From Paludibacteraceae bacterium (GTDB lineage Bacteria > Bacteroidota > Bacteroidia > Bacteroidales > Paludibacteraceae): 36,284 nt of DNA. The DNA lies in NCBI GenBank assembly GCA_017430235.1, contig JAFRNH010000047.1, forward strand, positions 1 to 36,284, given 5' to 3'. Position numbers and translations under genes: made by a program. The notes beneath the pieces are model-generated. The model worked only from the letters and a program-made list of their open reading frames with translations. It searched no databases and had not been told where the DNA came from. Shown here one piece after another: positions 9,840-18,459 of the stretch. Within the stretch, counting starts at the first letter, position 1; every line of letters starts with the position of its first letter.

Positions 9840-11081
9840 ATGGATCTAACAACTATATTCAAAGATGTACAAACTGCATCCAAAAGCCTCAACAAGGTAA
9901 CAGACAGTCAGATCAATAACATATTGAACTCACTGGCAGATGAGGCAGAGAAACAAGTCGACTACATTTTATCTGAAAATCAAAAAGATTTGGACAAAAT
10001 GGAGAAAAGCAACCCTATGTATGATAGATTGATGCTAACCGAAGAGCGTATCAAAGGTATAGCGTCCGATATCAGAAATGTTGCCACTCTCCCCTCTCCT
10101 CTTGGAAGAACATTAAAAGAGACTGAACGTCCGAATGGATTAAAGATAAAAAAGATCAGTGTTCCCATGGGTGTGATTGGCATTATATACGAAGCTAGAC
10201 CTAATGTTAGTTTCGATGTCTTTTCCATCTGTTTCAAATCTGGCAATGCATGTATCTTGAAGGGAGGAACCGATGCCTACAATTCAAACGTAGCCATCGT
10301 AAACATCATCCATTCTGTTCTTAAAAAGAACGGATTAAACGAAAACATTGTAGCCTTATTACCAGCAGGACGTGAAGCCACCGGAGAGTTGCTAAATGCA
10401 GTGGGATATGTTGATTTAATCATACCAAGAGGTAGCGCAGGACTCATCAAATTTGTAAGAGAAAATGCCATGGTTCCAGTTATCGAAACAGGTGCCGGAG
10501 TATGCCACACATACATTGATGAAGAGTGCGACCTTACAATTGGAGCCAATGCCATCTTTAACGGCAAGACGCGTCGTCCAAGTGTCTGCAACACACTCGA
10601 CTGTGTTTTGATCAACGAAAAGAGGTTAAACGATCTTCCTTTCTTATGCGAGAAACTGGCTACTAAGAATGTGATTATCTATGCCGACGAAGCATCATAC
10701 AAAGCATTGGAAGGAAAATATCCTTATTTGGAACACGCCACACCAGAGCACTTCGGACTGGAATTCATGTCATTGAAGATGGCCATTCGAACCGTAAAAG
10801 ACATTCATGCCGCATTGGAGCATATTGCACAATATAGTTCAAAACATAGCGAAGCCATCATCAGTACGAATGAAAAAAACATCGCATTGTTCGATCAGAT
10901 GGTGGATGCTGCATGCGTCTATACAAACACATCTACTGCATGGACGGATGGAGCACAATTCGGACTAGGCGCAGAGATCGGTATCTCCACTCAAAAAATG
11001 CATGCTCGTGGTCCTATGGCATTGGAGGAACTCACCACCTGCAAATGGATTATCAAGGGAAATGGTCAGGTAAGAAGTTAA
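9840..11081 (+). CDS. proA: Gamma-glutamyl phosphate reductase
   Basis: 413 residues. NADPH-dependent reduction of gamma-glutamyl phosphate to glutamate-5-semialdehyde, which cyclises to the substrate of ProC. Aldehyde-dehydrogenase fold: [36 protein letters not shown], and the catalytic cysteine in [10 protein letters not shown] chose ATG 9840 (MDLTTIF) rather than the earlier in-frame start at 9765, which would overlap the 3' end of proB. This is the last gene of the operon; a textbook terminator follows 22 bases after the stop. Confidence 0.95.
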   Translation: MDLTTIFKDVQTASKSLNKVTDSQINNILNSLADEAEKQVDYILSENQKDLDKMEKSNPMYDRLMLTEERIKGIASDIRNVATLPSPLGRTLKETERPNGLKIKKISVPMGVIGIIYEARPNVSFDVFSICFKSGNACILKGGTDAYNSNVAIVNIIHSVLKKNGLNENIVALLPAGREATGELLNAVGYVDLIIPRGSAGLIKFVRENAMVPVIETGAGVCHTYIDEECDLTIGANAIFNGKTRRPSVCNTLDCVLINEKRLNDLPFLCEKLATKNVIIYADEASYKALEGKYPYLEHATPEHFGLEFMSLKMAIRTVKDIHAALEHIAQYSSKHSEAIISTNEKNIALFDQMVDAACVYTNTSTAWTDGAQFGLGAEIGISTQKMHARGPMALEELTTCKWIIKGNGQVRS

Positions 11082-11102
11082 TCTCACAATTCTCAAATAT
11101 AC

Positions 11103-11137
11103 AAGCATCGGTTTTGAGAAACCGATGCTTTTTTTTA
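11103..11137 (+). terminator. Intrinsic terminator of the proline operon
   Basis: A perfect 12-bp stem, AAGCATCGGTTT with AAACCGATGCTT, has a TGAG tetraloop and runs directly into a T tract. Confidence 0.92.
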
Positions 11138-11172
11138 TCAAAAAGCAAATCATAAAAATACCCAATAGAAAC

Positions 11173-11203
11173 TTGCAAAAAGAAATTATTTTCTTTACTT
11201 TAG
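11173..11203 (+). promoter_or_regulatory. Candidate promoter of the GlsB-like gene
   Basis: TTG at 11173-11175 and TACTTTAG at 11196-11203 are 20 bases apart, close to the Bacteroidetes -33/-7 layout with one mismatch in the -7 box (TAnnTTTG). The predicted leader to the ATG at 11272 is ~60 nt and very A/T-rich. Confidence 0.4.
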
Positions 11204-11271
11204 TCGTGTAATAATCAATCGGATTTTTCAAAAAAAAATCTGAAAAGTCAAACAATTTAATTTAATTAAAC

Positions 11272-11514
11272 ATGGAAGGAATATTATTATCACTATTGCT
11301 TGGTGCCATAGCAGGATTCTTAGGCAGCAAAATTTTCTCTGGTTCAGGTAAGGGACTTATACTAGACATTATCATTGGTATCGTCGGAGGAGTTTTAGGC
11401 GGTTGGATTTTTAGTATATTGGGAATCAGCTTCGGAGGTATCATCGGTCAATTAATTGTAGCCGTATTGGGTGCCATCCTTTTATTATGGATTATATCCA
11501 AGCTAAAATTATAA
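11272..11514 (+). CDS. GlsB/YeaQ/YmgE-family small membrane protein
   Basis: 80 residues, almost entirely hydrophobic and glycine-rich, with three predicted membrane segments: ILLSLLLGAIAGFLGSKIF, LILDIIIGIVGGVLGGWIF and IIGQLIVAVLGAILLLWIIS. The pattern GAIAGFLGSKI..G.G.....IIIGIVGGVLGGWIF is that of the transglycosylase-associated (GlsB/YeaQ/YmgE) family, small inner-membrane proteins often induced by stress; their biochemical role is not settled and the transglycosylase name is historical. It is monocistronic, with its own terminator. Confidence 0.88.
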   Translation: MEGILLSLLLGAIAGFLGSKIFSGSGKGLILDIIIGIVGGVLGGWIFSILGISFGGIIGQLIVAVLGAILLLWIISKLKL

Positions 11515-11535
11515 TTCTTTCTTGTTAGAAGGCAC

Positions 11536-11564
11536 AAAAGACGTACAATCGTACGTCTTTTTTT
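11536..11564 (+). terminator. Intrinsic terminator of the GlsB-like gene
   Basis: AAAAGACGTAC pairs perfectly with GTACGTCTTTT around an AATC loop and continues in T residues, 22 bases after the stop codon. Confidence 0.9.
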
Positions 11565-11646
11565 ATGAAATATTATAGAGCACACCATAAGAAAAGATTT
11601 CACAAAAGTTCCCATCGTTTTTATCATAAATAAGAGAATAAAGGCG

Positions 11647-11654
11647 TACCTTTG
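11647..11654 (+). promoter_or_regulatory. -7 promoter box (TACCTTTG) of the BASS-like transporter
   Basis: TACCTTTG fits TAnnTTTG and lies 27 bases before the ATG at 11681, giving a leader of roughly 20 nt. The next in-frame start upstream (TTG 11666) would be almost leaderless. Confidence 0.6.
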
Positions 11655-11680
11655 CACGTCTTTATTTGTACATAATATAT

Positions 11681-12643
11681 ATGATTAACTTTTTAAAAAC
11701 CTATGCCCTGTTCATCTCAATGATGATAGGTATTGTATTCCACTCCATATTCACCGATATCTCTTTCATCACGAAATATTTCATGGATGAACCCCTGAAA
11801 GACATTACCTTTATCACCAAATACATGCTGTTCGTTATGTTGTTCATCGTCTATTGCAAAGTAGACATTCGACAATTCAGATGGAAGCCATGGCACATTT
11901 ACCTACTAATCATACAATTCACCGTTTGCATGCTTGTCTATCTACTATTTTTCAAGTTTGACATAAACGTAGCGGAAGGAGCCTTAATATGCCTTATCGC
12001 GCCAACTGCCACATCAGCGCCAGTCATTACGGGATTATTGGGTGGTAATGTGGAGGGACTAATCACATATAGCATCTCCAGCAACTTATTAGTGGCTATT
12101 TTCGCCCCATTCTATTTCTCATTGATTGGTGCACACGGAGCAGGTGTGGAGGGACTCACCTTCCTACAATCTTTCTACATCATCTGCGGCAAAGCCTTTC
12201 CTTTGATCTTCGGACCATTCTTATTGGCAGCCATTCTCAAATTAATCATTCCTTCCATTCACGATTATTTCAAGAAGAAACAAGGTATCTCTTTTTGGTT
12301 ATGGACCATCGCATTGGTATTACTAATGGCACGAACAACAACAGATTTGATGAACTTAGACAGAAATCAAATCTACTCTGCCTTCAACATTGCTATTGTC
12401 TCATTAATAACCTGTATGGCACAATTCACATTCGGTCGTCGAATTGGAAAGAAATATCATAATAAGGTAGCCAGCGGACAAGCCTACGGACAAAAGAACA
12501 CCATTCTGGCTATCTGGATGGCTCAAACCTTCTTCTCTCCTATCGTTGCCATCGCACCCGCCACATACGTTTTATGGCAAAACCTCATCAATTCCTATCA
12601 GTTATACAAACACAGACGAGGAAGGAGAAAAGACCAAGATTAA
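11681..12643 (+). CDS. BASS-family (bile acid:sodium symporter-like) membrane transporter
   Basis: 320 residues with about nine or ten hydrophobic segments. The motif IAPTATSAPVITGLLGGN in the middle and GQKNTILAIWMAQ near the C-terminus are the two discontinuous-helix regions characteristic of the bile acid:Na+ symporter (BASS/SBF) fold, which binds sodium and an organic anion. Bacterial members move pantoate, pyruvate, bile acids or other carboxylates, and the substrate here cannot be assigned. A hydrophilic basic tail (KHRRGRRKDQD) ends the protein, as expected for a cytoplasmic C-terminus. It is transcribed alone and converges with the activase-like gene; a stem-loop usable from both sides separates them. 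Confidence 0.8.
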   Translation: MINFLKTYALFISMMIGIVFHSIFTDISFITKYFMDEPLKDITFITKYMLFVMLFIVYCKVDIRQFRWKPWHIYLLIIQFTVCMLVYLLFFKFDINVAEGALICLIAPTATSAPVITGLLGGNVEGLITYSISSNLLVAIFAPFYFSLIGAHGAGVEGLTFLQSFYIICGKAFPLIFGPFLLAAILKLIIPSIHDYFKKKQGISFWLWTIALVLLMARTTTDLMNLDRNQIYSAFNIAIVSLITCMAQFTFGRRIGKKYHNKVASGQAYGQKNTILAIWMAQTFFSPIVAIAPATYVLWQNLINSYQLYKHRRGRRKDQD

Positions 12644-12673
12644 TCGTTATCTTCATTCCAAAAACAAAAAACC

Positions 12674-12702
12674 TTCGAATAGACATCTATTCGAAAGTTT
12701 TC
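12674..12702. terminator. Bidirectional terminator between convergent genes
   Basis: TTCGAATAG and CTATTCGAA form a 9-bp stem around ACAT. An A-rich run lies on the left and TTTT on the right, so the hairpin can end transcripts from both the transporter and the activase gene. Confidence 0.75.
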
Positions 12703-12739
12703 CTATATGCTATAAAATGATCTTTAGCTAGGTTCTAAC

Positions 12740-15700
12740 TCACTTCTTTTTTATTTGGGATTGTGCCGCTTTAGCTATAAAGTGAAGACGATTAAGCACA
12801 TTCACCTCACTCACACCACCATCAAAATCCAAGAAGAGAATATTCATATCTGGATATATATCTTTTACCTTCTTTTCAATACCCTTTGAGATGACATGAT
12901 TAGCAATACATCCGAATGGCTGCAAACTAATAGCCGCATTGATGCCACGCTCTGCAAACGAAGCCAACTCTGCAGGGATAAGCCAACCTTCACCAAACTG
13001 AGCAGCCAAACTAACTATCTTCTCTGCACGTTTAGCCTCCTCGTGGATATTCGCTATCTTCTCATAATAACGGAACTTGGAAGCTGCCTTATCTACCTTT
13101 TTCTCTATTCTTCGAATCATGCTTTCGCCCAACAATGTCAGCATTCTCTGCTTAAGGGAGCGTTTCACATCCAAGTAGCTGGTTTCATTAAACTTAGCAT
13201 TCGGGAAGTATTGAGTGAAAAACTCATTTAAGGAAGGGATAACCGGTTCAATACCCTCATGCACCAACCAATCCACTACATGTTGATGTCCAAAGGAATT
13301 ATATTTAATGAAGATTTCACCCACAATACCGATTCTTGGCACAGCTTTGGTCTGTGTAATAGCTTCGAATTTTAAAGCAGCCTCTTCCAAATACTTCAAC
13401 AACTGACTCGTTTTTTTCAACGGAATGCAAGAGACTCCTTTCTGAATATATTCATCCTTGATTTTCTCAGCCGCACCTTTCTCTTTTTCACGGACAGCCG
13501 CTGCATAATACATTTTTGCGATAGCATCCGAATAGAAAAGCATATACAAAGTGATCTTAGCAGCCTTCTTAATATCAGGAGTGAAACCAGACTGTTCGTT
13601 GATGGTGTTCATAATAGAGACCGACACCACTGGTATATTCTCATAGCCAGCAGTTATCAGAGCTTTTTTAATCAACGCGATGTAATTCGTCGCTCTACAC
13701 TGACCACCCGTCTGAGTTATCGCAAATGTTATATTATTAGGATCATATTTGCCTGATTCCAATGCACGGATACAATCACCCACCACAAGCGTAGCAGGAT
13801 AACAGATCTCGTTATTAGCATATTTCAATCCCAATCGAGCCGATTCTGCATCACTCGATGGCATGTTCTCCATTTCGTAGCCCATCAGTTTAAACACTGC
13901 AGGGATAAACGGTGAATGGAACTCAGAGAAGAACGGAACTAGAATCTTTCTCTTTCCTCTATCTGAGACTGTATATTCAGGAGTTGTCTTAAACGGTGAT
14001 TTAGCCGCTTCTATACCTTCATGCTTGAATTTCAGTGATTCAATCAAAGAGCGAATACGCAAACGAAGAGAACCTGCATTATTCACATCATCCACCTTCA
14101 GCAAGGTCAAGTTCTTACCTCCCTGTTTCAATATATCACTCACCTCATCCAAGATAAAGGCATCCGGACCGCAACCAAAGGAGGTCAACTGAACAAAATG
14201 AACATTTTTATCCGTATTGGCTACCCATTGAGCAGCCTTCATGATTCGGTTCATATAAGACCATTGTGGGATGATATGAGAATTGGCAATCGATTCATCC
14301 ACTCCACGAACCACATCTTCCGTGATGACATCCACGCCAAATGAGGTGATGATCTCAGAGACCTTATGTTGAATAAGCGGGTCATTATGATATGGACGAC
14401 CAGCCAAAAGAATCACAAAACGATTCTCCTTCTCGGCCTTATCCAATAGTTGTACAGCTTTATCATGAATAGATTTCACATAGCTGTTTTTAGCCTCCTT
14501 TGCCATTTGAAAGGCTTTTTGAAAAATCTGCTCGTCGTATTGATCTTTCAACAACTGAGAAAGATACAATCGGCACGACTTCATCAATAACGTATCATCC
14601 TTGAAATTGATGACAGGGGCATCCAGCGGAATGTTGTATTTCGCCTTCGTATTGATGGCGCTTTTCAATACATCCGAATAACCAGCCACCACCGGACAGT
14701 TGTAACTATTATTGGATTTAGGTTCCATCTCCTCGTATACCACATACGGGAAGAAGATGCGATCCACCTTTTTAGATACCAAATCAAAGATATGTCCATG
14801 AACCAACTTAGCTGGAAAACAGATGTTATCAGCCATCACTGTGTTCAATCCGGACTCATAAATCTTAAATGTTGAACGAGCGGACTTCTTCACCTCAATA
14901 CCACATTGAGAGAAGAGGATGTACCAGAACTGATAATTCTCATACATATTCAAAACACGAGGGATACCGATGGTGAGAAGCGGATTCTTCACCATACCCT
15001 TCGTACTGCTTTTGAAGGCTTGTTCACTCTTATATAGACTAAGGTTGAAGGCAACACGACCCTTCTCACCCTTATTGGTATAAACTTTTTCGCACTTATT
15101 ACCTGAATAATAGGTTTTGCCATTGGCAAACACATTTTTCAGAATCTGGCAATTATTTTCACAACCCACGCAACGCATAGGTTCCACCGTGTATTCTTTC
15201 AAGTCAACCACCTCGTCCAAGAGTCTGTTCATTGGTTGAGTCTGACCTACTGAAACTTCAGTTCTCTGCTTAGCAAAAAGAGCAGCTCCGTATGCACCCA
15301 TCAATTCTGGGTAGTTAGAGACCACAACTGTTTTGCCTGTAGAGCATTCGAAAGCACGTACCACAGCTTTATTACGCATTGTACCACCCTGAAGGACGAT
15401 ATGGTCTCCGAGTTCATCCATACTCTTCAGTTTCAACACCTTATACAAGCAGTTTTTTACTACTGAGTAGGCCAAACCAGCAGAGATATCATCCAATGGA
15501 GCGCCTTCACGCAAGCATTGTTTTACCTTTGAATTCATAAAGACAGTACAACGTGTACCTAGGTCAGAAGGGTTCTGACTTTTGCATGCTCTATCAACAA
15601 ATTCTGCGATCGGGCATTCCAACGACTTCGCAAAGCTATCAATAAACGAACCGCAACCAGAAGAGCAAGCTTCATTGATTTCCAATCGATTGATAGCCCC

Positions 15701-17047
15701 TTTATCAACAAAGATAGCCTTCATATCCTGGCCACCAATGTCCAAAATGAACGAAACCTTTGGATTTAATTTATATGCAGCTGTATAATGAGCGATTGTC
15801 TCCACCATACCATAGTCAAGTTCGAAGGCTGTTTTGATCAATTCTTCTCCATAACCTGTGGAACAACCTGAAATAACATTCAATTTTTTCCCTTTTGATC
15901 GAGCTTCTTCCAACAATACTGTCAAACCCTCCTTTACAGTTTCCAATGGTTTACCACCATTTTTCTTGTAGAAGGTAAAGAAGATTCGCTCCTGCTGATC
16001 CATTGCCACCACCTTAGTGGTAGTAGAACCAGAATCGATACCGATATAGCAATTCTCATCTGTCAAATCAGCTATATCGACCTTTTCTATTTTATTTTTT
16101 TCTTTTGATAGAACCCACTCATTAAATTCCTGTTCGTTTTCAAACAATGGATTCAATCCCGATTTAGCGATGCCAACGGTTCCTTTGTTTTTTGAGAACA
16201 ATTCGATATAATCATCAATCGTCATCTGTTTGGCATTTGCCTCAACAGACAAAGAGGCACCCCATGCAGGGATGACGGAGGCGTGTTCGCATAAGATCAC
16301 ATTATCTTCTGTCATGGACAATTTCTCCATCAGAAGTTTCTTCAAAGCAGGGATAAAAGCGAACGGTCCGCCACAAAGGAAAAGTTGCGGTTTGATATCG
16401 CATCCACGAGACAATGTGGAAACGACCTGAGTGACAACAGCATTGAAGATGGATGCTGCAATATTCTCTCGACTAACATTCAAACTAATCAGGTTTTGTA
16501 TGTCTGTCTTAGAAAAGACACCACATCGAGAAGCTATCGGATAGATCGTATCCGCATGCATGGCCATCTCACTCAATTCAGACACATTCACAGCAAGTAT
16601 TGCCGCCATTTGATCAATAAAAGCACCCGTACCTCCCGCACAGTTACCATTCATACGGATATCAGGTTGAAGTTGCTTGTTAAAGAAGATCATTTTGCTA
16701 TCTTCACCACCTATATCGATAAGTGTCTTTGTCAACGGATACTTACTCTCTATCACCTTGGTTGCAGCTACAACCTCCTGAACAAATGGAAGTTGAAACC
16801 GTTCTGACAATCCCATACCTGCAGAACCCGTCGCGCAAAAAGAGACCATGACATTCCCCATAGAAGCCTTCATCTTCGTCAAAGACGTTAGAAGAGTTCC
16901 AGGAATATCTGCATGATGTCTGTTATAATCTTTGTAGACAACATCACCCTTTGTGTCTATTGCCACCAGTTTCAAAGTGGTAGAACCGGCATCTAATCCT
17001 ATTCGGCACAAGCCCTTATCATTCATCAAATTTACAATGTTTTGCAT
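12740..17047 (-). CDS. Giant 2-hydroxyacyl-CoA dehydratase activase-like protein (two BadF/BcrA domains, DUF2229, dehydratase-like part)
   Basis: About 1435 residues. Two ASKHA ATPase domains occur in tandem: RIGLDAGSTTLKLVAID with NGNCAGGTGAFIDQMA, and CYIGIDSGSTTTKVVAMD with NEACSSGCGSFIDSFA. Each contains the cysteine that in activases such as HgdC ligates a shared [4Fe-4S] cluster. A cysteine-rich linker (MRCVGCENNCQ) leads into the DUF2229 and HgdD-like dehydratase component regions (FPAKLVHGHIFDLV, CYPATLVVGDC, GGQCRATNYIALIKKA). Fused proteins of this kind are widespread in anaerobes and lack an assigned substrate. I start at ATG 17047 because the -7 box at 17066-17073 would lie inside a protein starting at the next upstream codon. 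No separate dehydratase subunits lie nearby. Confidence 0.85.
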   Translation of the reverse strand: MQNIVNLMNDKGLCRIGLDAGSTTLKLVAIDTKGDVVYKDYNRHHADIPGTLLTSLTKMKASMGNVMVSFCATGSAGMGLSERFQLPFVQEVVAATKVIESKYPLTKTLIDIGGEDSKMIFFNKQLQPDIRMNGNCAGGTGAFIDQMAAILAVNVSELSEMAMHADTIYPIASRCGVFSKTDIQNLISLNVSRENIAASIFNAVVTQVVSTLSRGCDIKPQLFLCGGPFAFIPALKKLLMEKLSMTEDNVILCEHASVIPAWGASLSVEANAKQMTIDDYIELFSKNKGTVGIAKSGLNPLFENEQEFNEWVLSKEKNKIEKVDIADLTDENCYIGIDSGSTTTKVVAMDQQERIFFTFYKKNGGKPLETVKEGLTVLLEEARSKGKKLNVISGCSTGYGEELIKTAFELDYGMVETIAHYTAAYKLNPKVSFILDIGGQDMKAIFVDKGAINRLEINEACSSGCGSFIDSFAKSLECPIAEFVDRACKSQNPSDLGTRCTVFMNSKVKQCLREGAPLDDISAGLAYSVVKNCLYKVLKLKSMDELGDHIVLQGGTMRNKAVVRAFECSTGKTVVVSNYPELMGAYGAALFAKQRTEVSVGQTQPMNRLLDEVVDLKEYTVEPMRCVGCENNCQILKNVFANGKTYYSGNKCEKVYTNKGEKGRVAFNLSLYKSEQAFKSSTKGMVKNPLLTIGIPRVLNMYENYQFWYILFSQCGIEVKKSARSTFKIYESGLNTVMADNICFPAKLVHGHIFDLVSKKVDRIFFPYVVYEEMEPKSNNSYNCPVVAGYSDVLKSAINTKAKYNIPLDAPVINFKDDTLLMKSCRLYLSQLLKDQYDEQIFQKAFQMAKEAKNSYVKSIHDKAVQLLDKAEKENRFVILLAGRPYHNDPLIQHKVSEIITSFGVDVITEDVVRGVDESIANSHIIPQWSYMNRIMKAAQWVANTDKNVHFVQLTSFGCGPDAFILDEVSDILKQGGKNLTLLKVDDVNNAGSLRLRIRSLIESLKFKHEGIEAAKSPFKTTPEYTVSDRGKRKILVPFFSEFHSPFIPAVFKLMGYEMENMPSSDAESARLGLKYANNEICYPATLVVGDCIRALESGKYDPNNITFAITQTGGQCRATNYIALIKKALITAGYENIPVVSVSIMNTINEQSGFTPDIKKAAKITLYMLFYSDAIAKMYYAAAVREKEKGAAEKIKDEYIQKGVSCIPLKKTSQLLKYLEEAALKFEAITQTKAVPRIGIVGEIFIKYNSFGHQHVVDWLVHEGIEPVIPSLNEFFTQYFPNAKFNETSYLDVKRSLKQRMLTLLGESMIRRIEKKVDKAASKFRYYEKIANIHEEAKRAEKIVSLAAQFGEGWLIPAELASFAERGINAAISLQPFGCIANHVISKGIEKKVKDIYPDMNILFLDFDGGVSEVNVLNRLHFIAKAAQSQIKKK

Positions 17048-17065
17048 AAGAATATAATTCGTCTG

Positions 17066-17073
17066 CAAAGTTA
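17066..17073 (-). promoter_or_regulatory. -7 promoter box (TAACTTTG, minus strand) of the activase-like gene
   Basis: On the minus strand TAACTTTG matches TAnnTTTG, with a start codon 18 bases downstream. It fixes the start of the gene at 17047. Confidence 0.65.
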
Positions 17074-17108
17074 CAACTTTTTTTTCGGGCAAAAAATCTT
17101 TTCACTGC

Positions 17109-17146
17109 AAAAAGAAAAGACTACCAGTTTTTCACTGATAGTCTTT
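17109..17146 (-). terminator. Terminator of the thr/PGM-like transcript (minus strand)
   Basis: Read on the minus strand, AAAGACTATCAGT pairs over 13 bp (one G-U) with ACTGGTAGTCTTT around GAAAA and ends in TCTTTTT. It lies ~55 bases after the stop of the PGM-like gene and just upstream of the promoter of the next gene. Confidence 0.85.
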
Positions 17147-17177
17147 CTAAATCATGCTGTTTGACGGTTGGTCACCA

Positions 17178-17203
17178 TAGAGACGCAATGCATTGCGTCT
17201 CTA
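17178..17203. repeat. 26-bp perfect palindrome overlapping a stop codon
   Basis: TAGAGACGCAATG is followed directly by its reverse complement CATTGCGTCTCTA. The outer TAG on the minus strand is the stop codon of the PGM-like gene. Its form (short, perfect, intergenic) is that of a dispersed palindromic element; only this copy lies in the window. Confidence 0.8.
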
Positions 17204-18409
17204 CAAATTTAGCAACGCATGCATAAACTCATCACCCTCCAAAACGCCATAAGCTCCTTTCTTAGCAGACTCTTCATCATATTGTTGTACGGAATCTGGT
17301 TCGATGCCTGGATAATAGATTAAGAACGGTATAGGGGCTGATATATGTGTCTTCAATCGACATGGAGTCGGATGATCAGGAAGAATAGCGATGGTCACTG
17401 GTTCATTCCACTTAGAAACCTCTTCATAAATAGGCTTCACCACACGATTTTCCAGATATTCAACCGTCTTCAATTTAAGTTCCACATTTCCTTCATGACC
17501 AGCTTCGTCACTTGCCTCAATATGTAAATAGACAAAATCGTTTTCTCTTAACGCATCAATAGTTGCCTGGGTTTTCCCTTCATAATTGGTATCATAGAGT
17601 CCGGTGGCACCTTCCACCTCAATACTCTTCAATCCGGCATACACACCGATTCCTTTTATCAGATCGACAGCGGAGATAACAGCACCACTCTTCAACCCGT
17701 ATAATTGCATCAAGGTTTTCATCTCTGGTTTATAACCTGCAGACCATGGCCAGATGCTATTGGCTGGGTCTTTTCCTTCTGCCACACGCTTCTTATTTAC
17801 TGGATGTTCGGGAAGAATCTCCATCGAACGAAGAATCAGATCATTCAACAAGCGTGCCGTCTCTTCTGCTTCTGGACAATCTGCCTTCACCATCACATCC
17901 TTGTAAGGGGTACCTGGCACATCGTGAGGAGGGGTACATGACACATGTTTGTTTCCTCCTTTGATTTTTAACAGATGACGATAGGAAACCCCTGGGAAGA
18001 AGCGCACCTTATCATCCCCCAACTTCTCGTTCAGATAGCTGATGAGTTGATAAGCCTCCTCGTTAGAGATATGACCTGCGGAGTGATTTTTAATCTTTCC
18101 ATCTTGTACGCAGATGATATTGCAACGCATAGCCATCTCGCCTGGTTCAATCTCAACACCCATGCTGGCAGCCTCGAGTGAGCCACGACCTTCGAACACT
18201 TTCGCCACATCATAACCCATAACCGTCAGATTGGCAATTTCACTACCTGGGTGGAAACCAGCAGGGACGGTTGCCAACAATCCGTTGCGTCCCTTCTTAG
18301 CCAACAGATCCATCGTCGGAGTATTAGCAGCTTGCAGTATCGTCTTATTTCCTAATGAAGGAATCGGCTCATCGGCCATTCCATCTCCTAATATAATTAA
18401 ATACTTCAT
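17201..18409 (-). CDS. Phosphoglycerate-mutase-like metalloenzyme, proposed homoserine kinase
   Basis: 402 residues, family of cofactor-independent phosphoglycerate mutase ApgM (alkaline phosphatase superfamily). Visible metal and active-site motifs: LIILGDGMADEP at the N-terminus, HPGSEIANLTVMGYD with the serine nucleophile region, HIEASDEAGHEGN and LPDHPTPCRL. Members of this size next to homoserine dehydrogenase form the 'proposed homoserine kinase' subgroup, thought to replace ThrB in Bacteroidetes and other anaerobes by making O-phosphohomoserine. Here the gene follows thrA by 50 bases, and no GHMP-type thrB is present in the window, which supports that role. Threonine synthase (thrC), often the third gene, is absent from this locus. 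Plain phosphoglycerate mutase activity is the alternative. A hairpin lies directly before its start. Confidence 0.82.
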   Translation of the reverse strand: MKYLIILGDGMADEPIPSLGNKTILQAANTPTMDLLAKKGRNGLLATVPAGFHPGSEIANLTVMGYDVAKVFEGRGSLEAASMGVEIEPGEMAMRCNIICVQDGKIKNHSAGHISNEEAYQLISYLNEKLGDDKVRFFPGVSYRHLLKIKGGNKHVSCTPPHDVPGTPYKDVMVKADCPEAEETARLLNDLILRSMEILPEHPVNKKRVAEGKDPANSIWPWSAGYKPEMKTLMQLYGLKSGAVISAVDLIKGIGVYAGLKSIEVEGATGLYDTNYEGKTQATIDALRENDFVYLHIEASDEAGHEGNVELKLKTVEYLENRVVKPIYEEVSKWNEPVTIAILPDHPTPCRLKTHISAPIPFLIYYPGIEPDSVQQYDEESAKKGAYGVLEGDEFMHALLNL

Positions 18410-18423
18410 GTTTTTTATGCATT

Positions 18424-18450
18424 AAAAAAGTCCCGCATTTGCAGGACTTT
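18424..18450 (-). terminator. Hairpin with U-tract between thrA and the PGM-like gene
   Basis: On the minus strand AAAGTCCTGC pairs with GCGGGACTTT (one G-U) around AAAT and is followed by T residues. It starts ~10 bases after the thrA stop and ends ~14 bases before the next ATG, too close for an independent promoter in between. It may be a leaky terminator or processing stem that sets the ratio of the two products. Confidence 0.7.
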
Positions 18451-18459
18451 CTATTGTTA

